Source: Gracilaria caudata
Lineage: Eukaryota; Rhodophyta; Florideophyceae; Gracilariales; Gracilariaceae
DNA: 31,134 nt
Assembly: GCA_030374735.1 (NCBI GenBank)
Contig: JASCIV010000217.1
Span: forward strand, 1 to 31,134
Direction of reading: 5' to 3'
The translations under genes and the position numbers were made by a program. Of the stretch, positions 1-9,300 are shown piece after piece; the stretch's first letter is position 1; the number at the start of each line of letters is the position of its first letter. Below the pieces are notes generated by a model, which saw nothing but the letters and a program-made list of their open reading frames with translations, was not told the DNA's origin and ran no database searches.

Positions 1-55
1 ATTCGTAGCCCAGTGCGTGTAGCATAGCTACCATTTGGTAGTTCGTGGCTGCCGT

Positions 56-148
56 ATAGGAGTGTTACAGGTGTTGGGTCGTTAGCAACCCACGCGCAAC
101 GCGGAATTGGCGTGTGCGTTTCGTAAATGAGAGAGAGAGAGAGAGAGA
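56..148 (+). repeat. Left arm of window-terminal inverted repeat, with GA microsatellite
   Basis: These 93 bases are repeated in inverse orientation at 31042-31134. Aligned by eye without gaps there is one mismatch in the unique part (base 67, C here against T in the other copy). The inner end is a GA dinucleotide tract (129-148, 20 nt) that is slightly longer in the right copy. The right copy runs to the last base of the window, so the true repeat is probably longer and may include bases 1-55. No coding capacity is visible. It could be a dispersed mobile-element piece at which the assembly stopped, or the terminal repeats of a large element. Confidence 0.9.
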
Positions 149-328
149 TAGAATACAATACGTTATGTTGTTTTGAAACCATGATCTCGCCGTGACGAAG
201 TCGTCAGCTGAAATTAGAGGCCTCGGTTTCAAAATAAACTGCTTCAGGATCAGGGCAAAAGCGCAAGTCGTGACCCTCTCGGCAACTGAAGGCCCTTAGC
301 CCCAGTGCACTTTCTCTAGCGATCTTGG
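149..328. other. 3' flank of UFC1, nothing recognised
   Basis: This short stretch lies between the left repeat arm and the UFC1 stop codon. It probably contains the UFC1 3' untranslated region. I see no gene, RNA or repeat in it. Confidence 0.5.
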
Positions 329-985
329 TCACTTCTTGAAGCTGTCAATTACACCTCTACCGACCAAGTCAGGAATCTCTGCAGCCAACCACGGCCCCAA
401 CTGTCAACGACAAAGCACAGTCAAGGAGCATTTTCGTCAGTGACCACTGAGATGTAGATCTACTGAGATGGGACCATGCGACAAGGCCTACTTACCGATA
501 ACGCAAGGGAATGTGCAATTCCAAACCGCGGGACGTTTCTCGACCACAGCGGCTGAAAATGAATGGTCTGGCATATCTTCCCGCCACGATACATTTTTGA
601 GGTCAATCCTTCAAGTTGAGGAAGTTTGAGCTCAGGTGCTGAGGCAGGATATGTTACAGGAATTTCAAATTCAAGGTCGAATTCATACCGTATTTGCTCG
701 TAATAGTACCAACATTTCCCAGTCCATCTGGTTCCTGTCTTGTTACATTCGATCTGAAACCAGTCTTTATCTTGTTCTTTGTTAATTTTCACGTACTGCA
801 TAGATAAACATCCAGGTTAGCTATAACATAAAAAAGCAAGAAAGTATAGAATGAGCATCAATTACCTGTATGAGAGCTGTCAACTCTTCCCTTAACCTCG
901 CGGTCCATGCATCTTTATCGCGAGGTGAGGCTCGAACGCTCAGCAGGGGAAGTTTGTTAACAGTCTCCTTTGTCCCTTCGTCCAT
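329..985 (-). CDS. UFC1: UFM1-conjugating enzyme E2 (UFC1), three exons
   Basis: UFC1 takes activated UFM1 from UBA5 on a catalytic cysteine and passes it to the UFL1 ligase complex, mainly for ER-associated ribosome quality control. The gene must be spliced: exon 1 985-866 (40 codons), exon 2 795-496 (100 codons), exon 3 400-329 (23 codons plus TGA). Introns are 796-865 (70 bp) and 401-495 (95 bp), both GT-AG and phase 0. The joined 163-residue protein is close to human UFC1 (167) and collinear with it. It begins MDEGTKETV, and GTRWTGKCWY, EFEIPVTYP and MYRGGKICQT are family landmarks. Cys115 in GGKIC is the expected catalytic cysteine. Exon 3 gives LGPWLAAEIPDL, the conserved C-terminal helix. 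An upstream in-frame ATG-less stretch exists; the ATG at 985 matches the family N-terminus. Confidence 0.95.
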
Positions 986-2205
986 TGTGGAAGAAAAGTG
1001 GCTTTCCCGAAACAAAAAGCGTGGGTGTCGAATGCTCCAGGAGGAACGGTGCTGCTTACGGCTTTCGACTTGATGTGCAAAAGCTCGCTCTCAAGCTTGT
1101 GATGTTTTGACATCCGATCCCGACTGGACTTGCAGTGAAAGCACTTCGTAAATGATTGTCGCACTCTGCATTGCTGCGTCTTAATTTTCAAAAAATTCAG
1201 ATGGCAGCAACTAGAGCAAGCCCATGACTGCCAGGAGATGGGCATGCTGGTCCACGTCGAGAGAGAAGACCCGCACAAAAACTGTCATGCAGAGCATCAT
1301 ACGCTCGAGGTCCTTGTTACCGCCAAGGGTCCCGCTCTCCTCTCTTTCTTCTCCGGTCAAAGAAAACTTTCTCTCTCACGAAAGACAACACAGGCCATTT
1401 TGTACTAATCTCAACAACGGGAGAGGCTCTGAAGCTCAAGGAAAGAACGACGGCTTAAGCGCCTTGACATCGTCCTTTTTGGGCACCGTGGTGCGAAATG
1501 GCCAACATCATTTAGAAGTCCTGTCTTCACCGGCAGACTGACTTGCCCCCTAAGATGCGACCCTAGCTGGAAAATGCAAGCTTGACGGCTGAAACCCTCG
1601 TAAACAAGGTTGAAGATATTCCTACCTTTAAAACTCTCAAAATCTTTAACGGGAGAATGTCCGACAGACACCCCTTCTTCCCCAGCGAGACCATCAGAGA
1701 TTAGTCGCCGCTGAAATTACTAGAACGTATGATGATAGAGTTGTTGACTTCCTCGTGATACCATTCTCTGAATACGGACGTCCCGCACTACCTTCAGACT
1801 AGTAGTGTACCATTGTGTTCAATGAGTACGAAGGGTAAAACAAAACACATGGCATGGGGACTGATCCGATTATTGCAGTGGACGAAATGGCATTTAGTCT
1901 GTAATGAGCGCTGGCCACTTGCACGAAATTTATTGGTGGCGGCAGATGAGATGCACCTCACAGCCGTCGTTGCGGTCTCCAAACGGTGCGGCAGCAGCCA
2001 TTGAATGTGCCATGGCGTCGTTTCATTCTTCTTCTCCAACCGTACATGAGTGCAGAGCAAGACAGCCTGCGTAAATTTTATCTTACTACGAGGAAAGTCA
2101 GATATCTGTTCCGAACTTCGCTACCCGTCGAGCTCATCTCCGCTTCCTTCTTTCGCGGGCCACCAGTGAGTTTCATTCTTCGACTGAGCTCAAATCAGAA
2201 CAACG
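986..2205. other. 1.2-kb intergenic region, mostly no recognised gene
   Basis: This region lies between the divergent UFC1 and VTE3-type genes. It should hold both promoters. Several short open frames occur on both strands, but most lack an ATG at their start and show no family resemblance. One cysteine-rich fragment (1132-1245, minus) is listed separately. No TATA box, tRNA or repeat was convincing. Confidence 0.5.
1132..1245 (-). other. Possible RPR2/Rpp21-like zinc-ribbon coding fragment
   Basis: Read from ATG 1245 on the minus strand, the frame gives MPISWQSWACSSCC and then a second pair, KCFHC, with QQCRVRQ between them. The spacing of CxxC, a CRVR run and CxxC recalls the zinc ribbon of RNase P subunit RPR2/Rpp21. 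The open frame continues to a stop at 940, overlapping the UFC1 start on the same strand. That would be odd unless the gene is spliced. No helical N-terminal half typical of the family was found upstream. It could equally be a chance cysteine pattern. This is a weak call. Confidence 0.2.
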
Positions 2206-3225
2206 ATGGCATGTCACGCGTTTGTCGCACCAGTGAGTACCAGCTTCAGTTCGTCGAGAGCGTCATCCTTTTCACCGCGCTTCGGCCCACAGTTAGCGCA
2301 CGTCGCTCCGGTTCGATCACAAAAATGTAAACTTTCAATGACTGTTGCTTCCGAAGGCGGAGACGGTCCGAAACGACGAGGAAGAGGTCTCATTCAACAC
2401 AAGCGAGAGGCTTTCTGGTTCTATCGTTTCCTGTCTATTGTGTACGATACCATAGTCAATCCGTTCCATTGGACAAAAGAAATGCGCGATCGCTCTCTCA
2501 GTCAAGCGCAGCTTGAGTGCCCCGGTCGTGATCTCAAGACCGTAGATGTTGGTGGCGGCACCGGGTTTTGCACGGAAGGCGTGGCAAAGTACATCGACAC
2601 CAAGCATATAACCCTACTGGACCAAAGTCCGCATCAAATGTCAAAGGCGAAGGCGAAGAAATCACTAGAAGGCGTCACATTCGTTGAAGGAGATGCTGAG
2701 AATCTACCATTCGGTAGCGGAGAGTTCGATAGATATACGTCCGCGGGCTCCATTGAATACTGGCCAGAGCCGCAACGAGGAATTGCGGAGTCGTATCGCG
2801 TATTGAAGCCCGGCGGTGTCGCCACCCTTATTGGCCCAGTACGTGCCACAAATTGGTTCTCGAGATTCTGGTGTGATCTTTGGATGCTGTTCCCAATGGA
2901 GTCTGAATATCGTGAATGGTTCACAGCAGCTGGCTTCAAGGACCTGCAAATCTCATACATTGGGCCGAAGGCATACAAAGGGGTTCGTCAACATGGACTC
3001 ATTATGGGTCTTACTATTACTGGCACCAAACCCGTTGACGGACCTATGGAAAGCCCTGTAGAGCTCGGCGAAATGCTGGAATCTAGAAAACGAGATCTAT
3101 CTTTGCTGGATAGAATCCTGTTCCTCCCAAAATGGGCAATAGGTGTAATAGCCGGTGGTTACTACTTCATTCTTCCTTTCCTAATAATCCTATATGCAGC
3201 GTTGTTTATCCGTCGAAAGGACTAA
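2206..3225 (+). CDS. VTE3: MPBQ/MSBQ methyltransferase, plastid (VTE3 type)
   Basis: A SAM-dependent methyltransferase that methylates 2-methyl-6-phytyl- and solanesyl-benzoquinol in tocopherol and plastoquinone synthesis at the plastid inner envelope. The 339-residue single-exon protein starts at an ATG followed by a Ser/Ala-rich, acid-free leader (residues 1-50) that reads as a transit peptide. The mature part opens with RGLIQHKREAFWFYRFLSIVYD, of which IQHK.EA.WFYRFLSIVYD is the plant VTE3 signature. Motif I VDVGGGTGF is at 113-121, LLDQSPHQM at about 137-145, and AGSIEYWPEPQRGI near 180-193. A hydrophobic C-terminal segment (about 310-335) ending in RRKD matches the family's membrane anchor. 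The domain order and length fit the plant enzyme (about 338 residues). The next gene (ATE1) converges on it from the other strand. Confidence 0.95.
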   Translation: MACHAFVAPVSTSFSSSRASSFSPRFGPQLAHVAPVRSQKCKLSMTVASEGGDGPKRRGRGLIQHKREAFWFYRFLSIVYDTIVNPFHWTKEMRDRSLSQAQLECPGRDLKTVDVGGGTGFCTEGVAKYIDTKHITLLDQSPHQMSKAKAKKSLEGVTFVEGDAENLPFGSGEFDRYTSAGSIEYWPEPQRGIAESYRVLKPGGVATLIGPVRATNWFSRFWCDLWMLFPMESEYREWFTAAGFKDLQISYIGPKAYKGVRQHGLIMGLTITGTKPVDGPMESPVELGEMLESRKRDLSLLDRILFLPKWAIGVIAGGYYFILPFLIILYAALFIRRKD

Positions 3226-3465
3226 ATGGTCGAAGAGCAACGATGGTTTGCTAAAAGGACTCCGCCATCATCATCTCTGCAGCACCACACTATTGTTTTG
3301 AACTGTGTCGCGGATGAAGTTCTCAAACTTATCGCCCATCCATCCGGATCATTAAAACATGTCAATGCTCAGCATTTTATGCAAAGATGCAATTCCCAAC
3401 ATTTCTGAAGTGATGTACACAGAGCGTATATACAATCGTTTACAGATAGGACAGTTAGCTTCATA

Positions 3466-5445
3466 TCACAACATGTGTATGTAAAATCCCGCGTTGCGCT
3501 TTCCTACGTGACGTAGGAACTCCTCGATGCCGCTGCGTATCGTGTTGATCTGCTCTGGATATCGAGATCCTATTGTTTCCCTCAGAGATTTGAAAGACAA
3601 CATTTGCATCACCTCGTCATCGGCTTTTCCGACGTGTAAGATGGCTTCATCTGCTAATCGTCTTAGTTCTTCGTCGTCAAACTGAAAATACGCAGCGCCG
3701 GGCGCTAGAGGCATTTGTGGAGGAGCAAGTCTCAATGCGCGCTCTCCGATACTGTCCAGGATCCGCCGTGCTTCTAAGACTGACACCCAGTTCTTTGACA
3801 CTTCACAAAGAAGTTCTGATGGGCAGAAGGATGCTTTGTATCTCATTTTTGGACAGGAGTGAATATAGTAGCCCATGTAATAATGACGCAGAGATGGGTA
3901 TATATGGGAGACGCTCCTAATCCATTCGATTTCCTTGAGAGCTGAAAGTGTTCCTGGTGACAGCTTTGCGAAATCAGGATCGTAAAAAAGATAAACGGAG
4001 CTAAGACACCGTGGTAGCACGTCCACTACTCCGACTGCAAAAAGCCTGCCGTCGATTCTATAAAGAAGATGGTAAGATCCATATCTCTCGTCTGAGTTCG
4101 ACGCAGATTGATGCCTTGTCAAGGGACTATCCACAAGGAACCTCGTGTAAATGTCTTTCGTGCATTGCGATGCTCGTTCATGATGTATTGACATTTGATA
4201 CCTACGAAATAGCTCGTAACATTCGTCGCGGAATTCCGAAGGTACCATTTGCATCGAAAATTTGCTTGCACTTGAGAGCTCTCGACTTTGTGGGGCTTGC
4301 TGTTTGGCTTCGGGCGGAGATGAGTTTGTATTAACGTGAGAAGGATTTGATGTTTGGCCCTGATCGACGTCACTGATCACATCAAACTCACTGACATCGC
4401 TTACATCGATGCTCTTTAGGACCGATGAACTTTTTGCTCTCCATCTATGTTCAGTTATACTGGGTAGCGGCTGGACTTGCTTCACTTGAAACAAGGTGTC
4501 AGTTGAATGCGTATCGTCGTTCCCTTTGTTTGACATTACGGTGTCTCCGCGCGAAGTTCCATCTGGTGGATTCCACCAGAAGTTAAGAAATCCCGGATAT
4601 GTAACTCCAACATCTGCAATACTTGAAACGGACTGGTTTCGATCCAGGATGCGCTGAAGAGCATGTGCAAGGTATATCTGCCTATCTGGAGGGTCATCTC
4701 CTTTCGGTTTCACCGTCTTTCGCTGTATGTGGGGCGAATTTGCTTTTGTATTACTTCTTCGTTCTGTTGCTGCCAAAACTAAGGCAATATTGCTGACCAT
4801 ATTAGGTGGATCATTCTTTCGTCGCAAGGACTCAATGTTGTCGACATGCATTGATGCTGCTCGATCTCGGTCTCTCCTATTCGGACTGCTACTCGTCCCT
4901 TTCGTTCGCTGGCGCGGTGGGAACACCTTGAACTTCGAAATAGCCTCCTGCACGTGCTCCATTCGCAAACCGTGATTCAATTCATTGGCGGCAACAAGCT
5001 TTTGAACCGCCTCAGTGACGGCAGCTCGTATAGTCTCCAGCTTATGTTCGGAACCTTTAGACATATATTGCGAATCTGGTTTTCGTCGTTCTTTGTCTTT
5101 GCCCTTGTCCCTTTGTACACGCGGTTCAGTGATCGAACCTGAGGTGGAAGCATGACGCAGGCGCTTAAGTACGCGCTTGTGCGTACTGGACGGTTTGAAA
5201 CTACTCGCTTCAAGACGAATGACATACGGGGGGCAGCAAGTGTTGTCAAGATGTGGGCGATATAGATAATTTCCACTTCGGCGCCACCCAGCATCTAACA
5301 GTTCCTGGTAGTCTTCGACGTGCAATCGAAGAGCCCACAGAGCATAATTATGACTGCCATCGCTCCTTCGACAGTAGCCACATCTTGACGAATCCGACCC
5401 CAAATGGATTACGCGCGAACGCGGAACCTGAGCAGACTGAATCAT
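3466..5445 (-). CDS. ATE1: Arginyl-tRNA--protein transferase ATE1 (arginyltransferase)
   Basis: ATE1 transfers Arg from Arg-tRNA to N-terminal Asp, Glu or oxidised Cys, creating Arg/N-degrons; it acts in cytosol and nucleus. The start is the first in-frame ATG (5445). The frame is open for 77 further codons upstream but has no ATG there. The protein has 659 residues, against about 520 in human. The N-terminal ATE domain (about 20-80) shows CGYC (C22, C25) and TCCPPY (C70, C71), the metal/Fe-S cysteines, plus DYQELLDAGWRRSG. The C-terminal GNAT-like domain (about 403-590) shows YELFRRYQ, AVGVVDVLP, SSVYLFYDPDF and YYMGYYIHSCPKMRYK. Residues 131-300, between the two, contain a region resembling the ArgRS Add-1 domain (see findings). 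Residues 305-400 are Ser/Asn/Gln-rich and look disordered. The last 60 residues are not recognised. Confidence 0.93.
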   Translation of the reverse strand: MIQSAQVPRSRVIHLGSDSSRCGYCRRSDGSHNYALWALRLHVEDYQELLDAGWRRSGNYLYRPHLDNTCCPPYVIRLEASSFKPSSTHKRVLKRLRHASTSGSITEPRVQRDKGKDKERRKPDSQYMSKGSEHKLETIRAAVTEAVQKLVAANELNHGLRMEHVQEAISKFKVFPPRQRTKGTSSSPNRRDRDRAASMHVDNIESLRRKNDPPNMVSNIALVLAATERRSNTKANSPHIQRKTVKPKGDDPPDRQIYLAHALQRILDRNQSVSSIADVGVTYPGFLNFWWNPPDGTSRGDTVMSNKGNDDTHSTDTLFQVKQVQPLPSITEHRWRAKSSSVLKSIDVSDVSEFDVISDVDQGQTSNPSHVNTNSSPPEAKQQAPQSRELSSASKFSMQMVPSEFRDECYELFRRYQMSIHHERASQCTKDIYTRFLVDSPLTRHQSASNSDERYGSYHLLYRIDGRLFAVGVVDVLPRCLSSVYLFYDPDFAKLSPGTLSALKEIEWIRSVSHIYPSLRHYYMGYYIHSCPKMRYKASFCPSELLCEVSKNWVSVLEARRILDSIGERALRLAPPQMPLAPGAAYFQFDDEELRRLADEAILHVGKADDEVMQMLSFKSLRETIGSRYPEQINTIRSGIEEFLRHVGKRNAGFYIHML

Positions 5446-6301
5446 CGTGATCTCCAAGTGGACCAAACCTGAGAAAGCAATTACGGTTGAGACAAACGCG
5501 GTCAAGCACTGGCAAGATGCGCACGACTGTGAAGCAGAGTTGGCAGCGCCGAGGCACACTGAGGGAGAAGCGCCAAACTCCCGCTCAAAGCAGCAAGTGT
5601 CTCGACAGCCTGACAAAAAAACAAGCGTCTGGACGTCTGGACGTGAGACACAGCAAGGCACTTTTTGTTTGTTCAAAAATGCATCCTCATTTGCATGATC
5701 TCTATTCTAAAAAAAATTGCAATATCTTTGGTGGCACCAAATTGGTGCTCGTCACGCGCTACGCGCCACGTATCGCGTCACCACCGCCGCTAATAAGATA
5801 CTACGGTAGTATTTACCCTTGTAATACACTACCTTCGTATTACGAAGTTCGTAAGATGGACACAAGTTATAATATATATCTATCCGCAATTATCGAGAAA
5901 GATCAAGAGCTCTTTCAGTGCGCTGCTTCTCTCAGGGCCGAGCGTCGAAGTTAAACGGTCATGTCAGAAATCAGAGCTTGTATGAAGGCACGCCTGCCTT
6001 CGAACTTGGCTTTGAAACATAGGGTTTCTTCACAATCAACTCATGAACTTCTCGTCGATATCAATACAGTACATAACAAGGTTATTCGTTGGCACAGGGA
6101 TTCGACTTCTTCGCGAAGAATCTTCGCGCGTCCAATCTAATGTTCACGCCCGATGACAATTTGAACTTCAGAAACAACTGTTGTTTACAATCGGTCACTC
6201 GATATTCGATAAGAAAACTTGCCCCCGGTTGCCACCACAAGGGGCTACGGCTATACGTACAGAAGGCACCAGTCTACGAGCACGTTGATGCCGTGTTCTA
6301 T
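5446..6301. other. Intergenic region between ATE1 start and ChlH stop, with palindromes
   Basis: Both neighbours are on the minus strand, so this 856-bp stretch should hold the ChlH 3' end and the ATE1 promoter. No convincing gene is present. The open frames seen on either strand lack family resemblance. Two perfect short palindromes lie at 5798-5812 and 5833-5847. The part next to ATE1 is in frame with it but lacks an ATG, so it is probably 5' untranslated. Confidence 0.5.
5798..5847. promoter_or_regulatory. Paired perfect palindromes upstream of ATE1
   Basis: Two 15-base palindromes, each with 7-base arms and a one-base centre, lie 20 bases apart. ATACTAC/GTAGTAT is at 5798-5812 and CTTCGTA/TACGAAG at 5833-5847. 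They are AT-rich compared with their surroundings. They could be binding sites for dimeric regulators or small hairpins in the ATE1 5' flank. No function is shown by the sequence. Confidence 0.3.
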
Positions 6302-9300
6302 CTACTCCACTCCTTCGATGCGATCTTCGACTTCGCTGTACAATTCACGAAGCTTGTCAAGGTCGTCATCCGATGCGTCCCAATACCCCCGTCCAGCCGC
6401 TTCAAGGAACGTAGTCACCATATCTCTGAAACTGTTGGGATTCATGTCCATCAGACGCTTCTGCATTTCCTCATCCTTAATAAAGGTGTCATTGGCGTCC
6501 TGGAACACAAAGTTATCCACTTCACCTGAAGTGGCGGCAAATCCGTATGTATTCCTCAAACGTTTGGCAATCTCCCGTGCACCCTCATATCCGGACTTGA
6601 GGTTTCCTTCAATCCATTTCGGATTGACCAGTTTTGTTCTCGTGTCCAGGCGAATAGTAGCGGATAAAGAGCGCACCTGCGCGTTTGCCGTAGTAGTGTC
6701 AGCGACGAACGCCTTGGGTTTCTTTCCGTCCTTGCGAAGTCGTTGCACAACCTTGGTCGGGTCTGAATCTAGATAGTGCGAAACATCTGTTAGCGAAATT
6801 TCCCCGCTGTCCAGGTTCTGGAAGGTTACGTCAACAGTTGAAAGAGTCTTTTCGAAGATCGCTTGGCTGACCTTCATCTCTCCGGGTCGATCCGCGTTGA
6901 ACGCGAAGCCCTTTCGAGACAAGTACATATCCTGCAATTGCTTCTCGTCTTCCCAACCACCGTTCTCAATCGCCAAGGAAACGTTAGCCGAGTAGCTTCC
7001 AGATGCATTCGAGAACACACGAGTAGCGGCCTCACGAACCGGAATGTCTAATTCAGCCGCCTGCTCCAGAGTGTGTTTGCGCACAAAGTTCATCTCCGGA
7101 TCTTCGTCAGCCTCAGCTGCCAGTTTCACTGCCTTATCCATCAGTGCCATTTGATTGATAAACAAGTCTCTGAATACCCCTGAGCAGTTGACGACTACAT
7201 CAATCCTGGGACGACCCAGTTCTTCGAGAGGAATAAGTTCGATCTTGTTCACGCGGCCAAGAGGGTCGGGGAGCGGGCGGGCGCCAATGAGCCAATAAAT
7301 CTCAGCAATGCTTTCTCCCGATGTCTTCAGACAATCCGAACCCCACATCATTACACTAATAGTTTCCGGGAAGGCACCTTCTGTATTGACCTGTTGCTCT
7401 AGAAGTCTTTCGACAACAATCTTACCGGAGTCTAGAGCAGCAACGGTCGGTAGACTTTGCGGATCCAGCGCATGAATGTTCTTTCCCGTTGGCAAGACGT
7501 CAGGGTTGCGGACAGGATCACCACCAGGTCCTGGCGGAATGAAACGACCTTCGAGCGCATCGACGAGAGCACCCATTTCGTTGTCCTTGATTACTTGCTC
7601 CAGGCAGAACTCGAGGTACTCCACCATGGGTGCAAGTGCCTCATCTGGAACATCTGGGAACCCTTTCTCCTTCAGAGCTTCGCCCATCGGAGACTTGATG
7701 CCCATCATCTTTCCGATGAATGCCCCGAGATCAATGGCGGCCACTCTCTCGATACGACCATCGGCATTCACAGAGTTCTTGACCAAAGCACGCACCGCAG
7801 CTCGGCTCGCTTCAGTGATTTTCTGGAGCAAGTCAACATCCTCAAGAACACCCTTGTCGGAGTTCTTATAGATCTCGTCAATATCGCGGTTAACTGATTC
7901 CGCAATCACCCTTGGCAATGCCTTCGTTTCTGTCTCACCTTTGTCGTTGAGCCTGTCCAGACTTGAAATGCTCACAAGAGTAGCAATTGCCTCTTGTGCC
8001 GTGGGAGGTTTGCCAATGGTGTGCAGGCCTGACGGCAGCAACCTTGACTCGACTTCGATCAGCTTCTTGTAGATCTTGCCAACGAGCAAGTCCCTTTCTG
8101 ATTCGGTCATTGTCTTTGCATCCTCTTCAGGAAGGGCAACATCCTTATCAAGGTTGACTTGTCGTGCAAGTTCCACGATAGAGTTAACAATGCCTCCGGC
8201 ACGTCCGGTTTCTTTCTGACCTTGGTACGACCCAACAAGTTCTGATAAGTCTTTGAGACCCTTGTATAGCCCAGCATTCTCAGCCGGCGGCGTCAAGTAC
8301 GAGATCGTTCCAGCGTACGATCGGCGCTTAGCAATGGTTGCCTCAGACGGATTGTTGGCAGCATAGTAATAAATGTTGGGAATGGAACTGATAAGCCTAT
8401 CTGGGTAGCAAAAGTCAGACATGCCAACCTGCTTACCCGGCATGAACTCCAGTGAGCCATGAGTACCAAAATGAAGGACCGCATCAGCCTTCCAGATCTT
8501 TTCGAGATAGGCGTAGAATGCTGCGAAGCCGTGGTGAGGAGAGGCACTCTTGGCAAACAAGAGCCTCATGGGATCTCCCTCGTAACCGAAAGTAGGCTGA
8601 ACACCTATGAAGACATTTCCGAATTGCTTACCGTAAACAAGCAGGTCTTTTCCGTCTGTGTTCAAATGACCTGGGGCGGGACCCCAGTTCTCGTGAAGAC
8701 TTTCCTGATAGTCGCATACTGTTTCATACTCTGAAACAGGCATACGATATGCGATATTGAGCTCGGGTGAACTGTACCTCGCCTCCTTGTCATGAAGAAT
8801 CTCTTCCATGAGAGCCTCAGGTGATTCGGGAAGGCCTTCAACGACATATCCTTTTTGCTTCAAGCCCTCCATGACCTTATATGTGGAACCAAATACGTCA
8901 AGGTAGGCGGCAGTACCAATATTCCCCTTATCCGGAGGGAAAGAAAAGATGGTGACAGCGACTTTCTTCTCGGCGACTTCCTTCCGTCGCAGCTCTGCCC
9001 ACTTCAGTGCTCTATTAGCAATGGTTGTGATGCGGTTCTGAAGCGGGATGGACCGACCAGTTAGTCCATCACGACCAGCAAAGATAACCGGTTCGATGGC
9101 TCCATCTAGCTCTGGCAAGGACACTTGAAGCGCAACCTGAACAGGGTGAAGTCCAAGATCCGACTCCTTCCATTCTTCTGTTGTTTGAAAGACAAGGGGC
9201 AGAGAGCAAAGGTACGGTCTATCGAGCTTTTTCAACGTTGCAATTGCCTTCGGGTGATCCTGACGAGCTGGTCCACCAACAAGAGCAAACCCAGTCAAGG

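Noticed and set aside
1411..1671. Minus-strand frame beginning with PVKDFESFK, briefly considered as the N-terminus of an Rpp21-like protein
   Set aside because: The start codon is GTG, similarity stops after a few residues, and no splice path to the zinc-ribbon fragment keeps a sensible frame.
5446..5676. 77-codon in-frame extension before ATE1, Cys-rich
   Set aside because: It has no ATG, and the ATG at 5445 sits just before the conserved N-terminal ATE domain.
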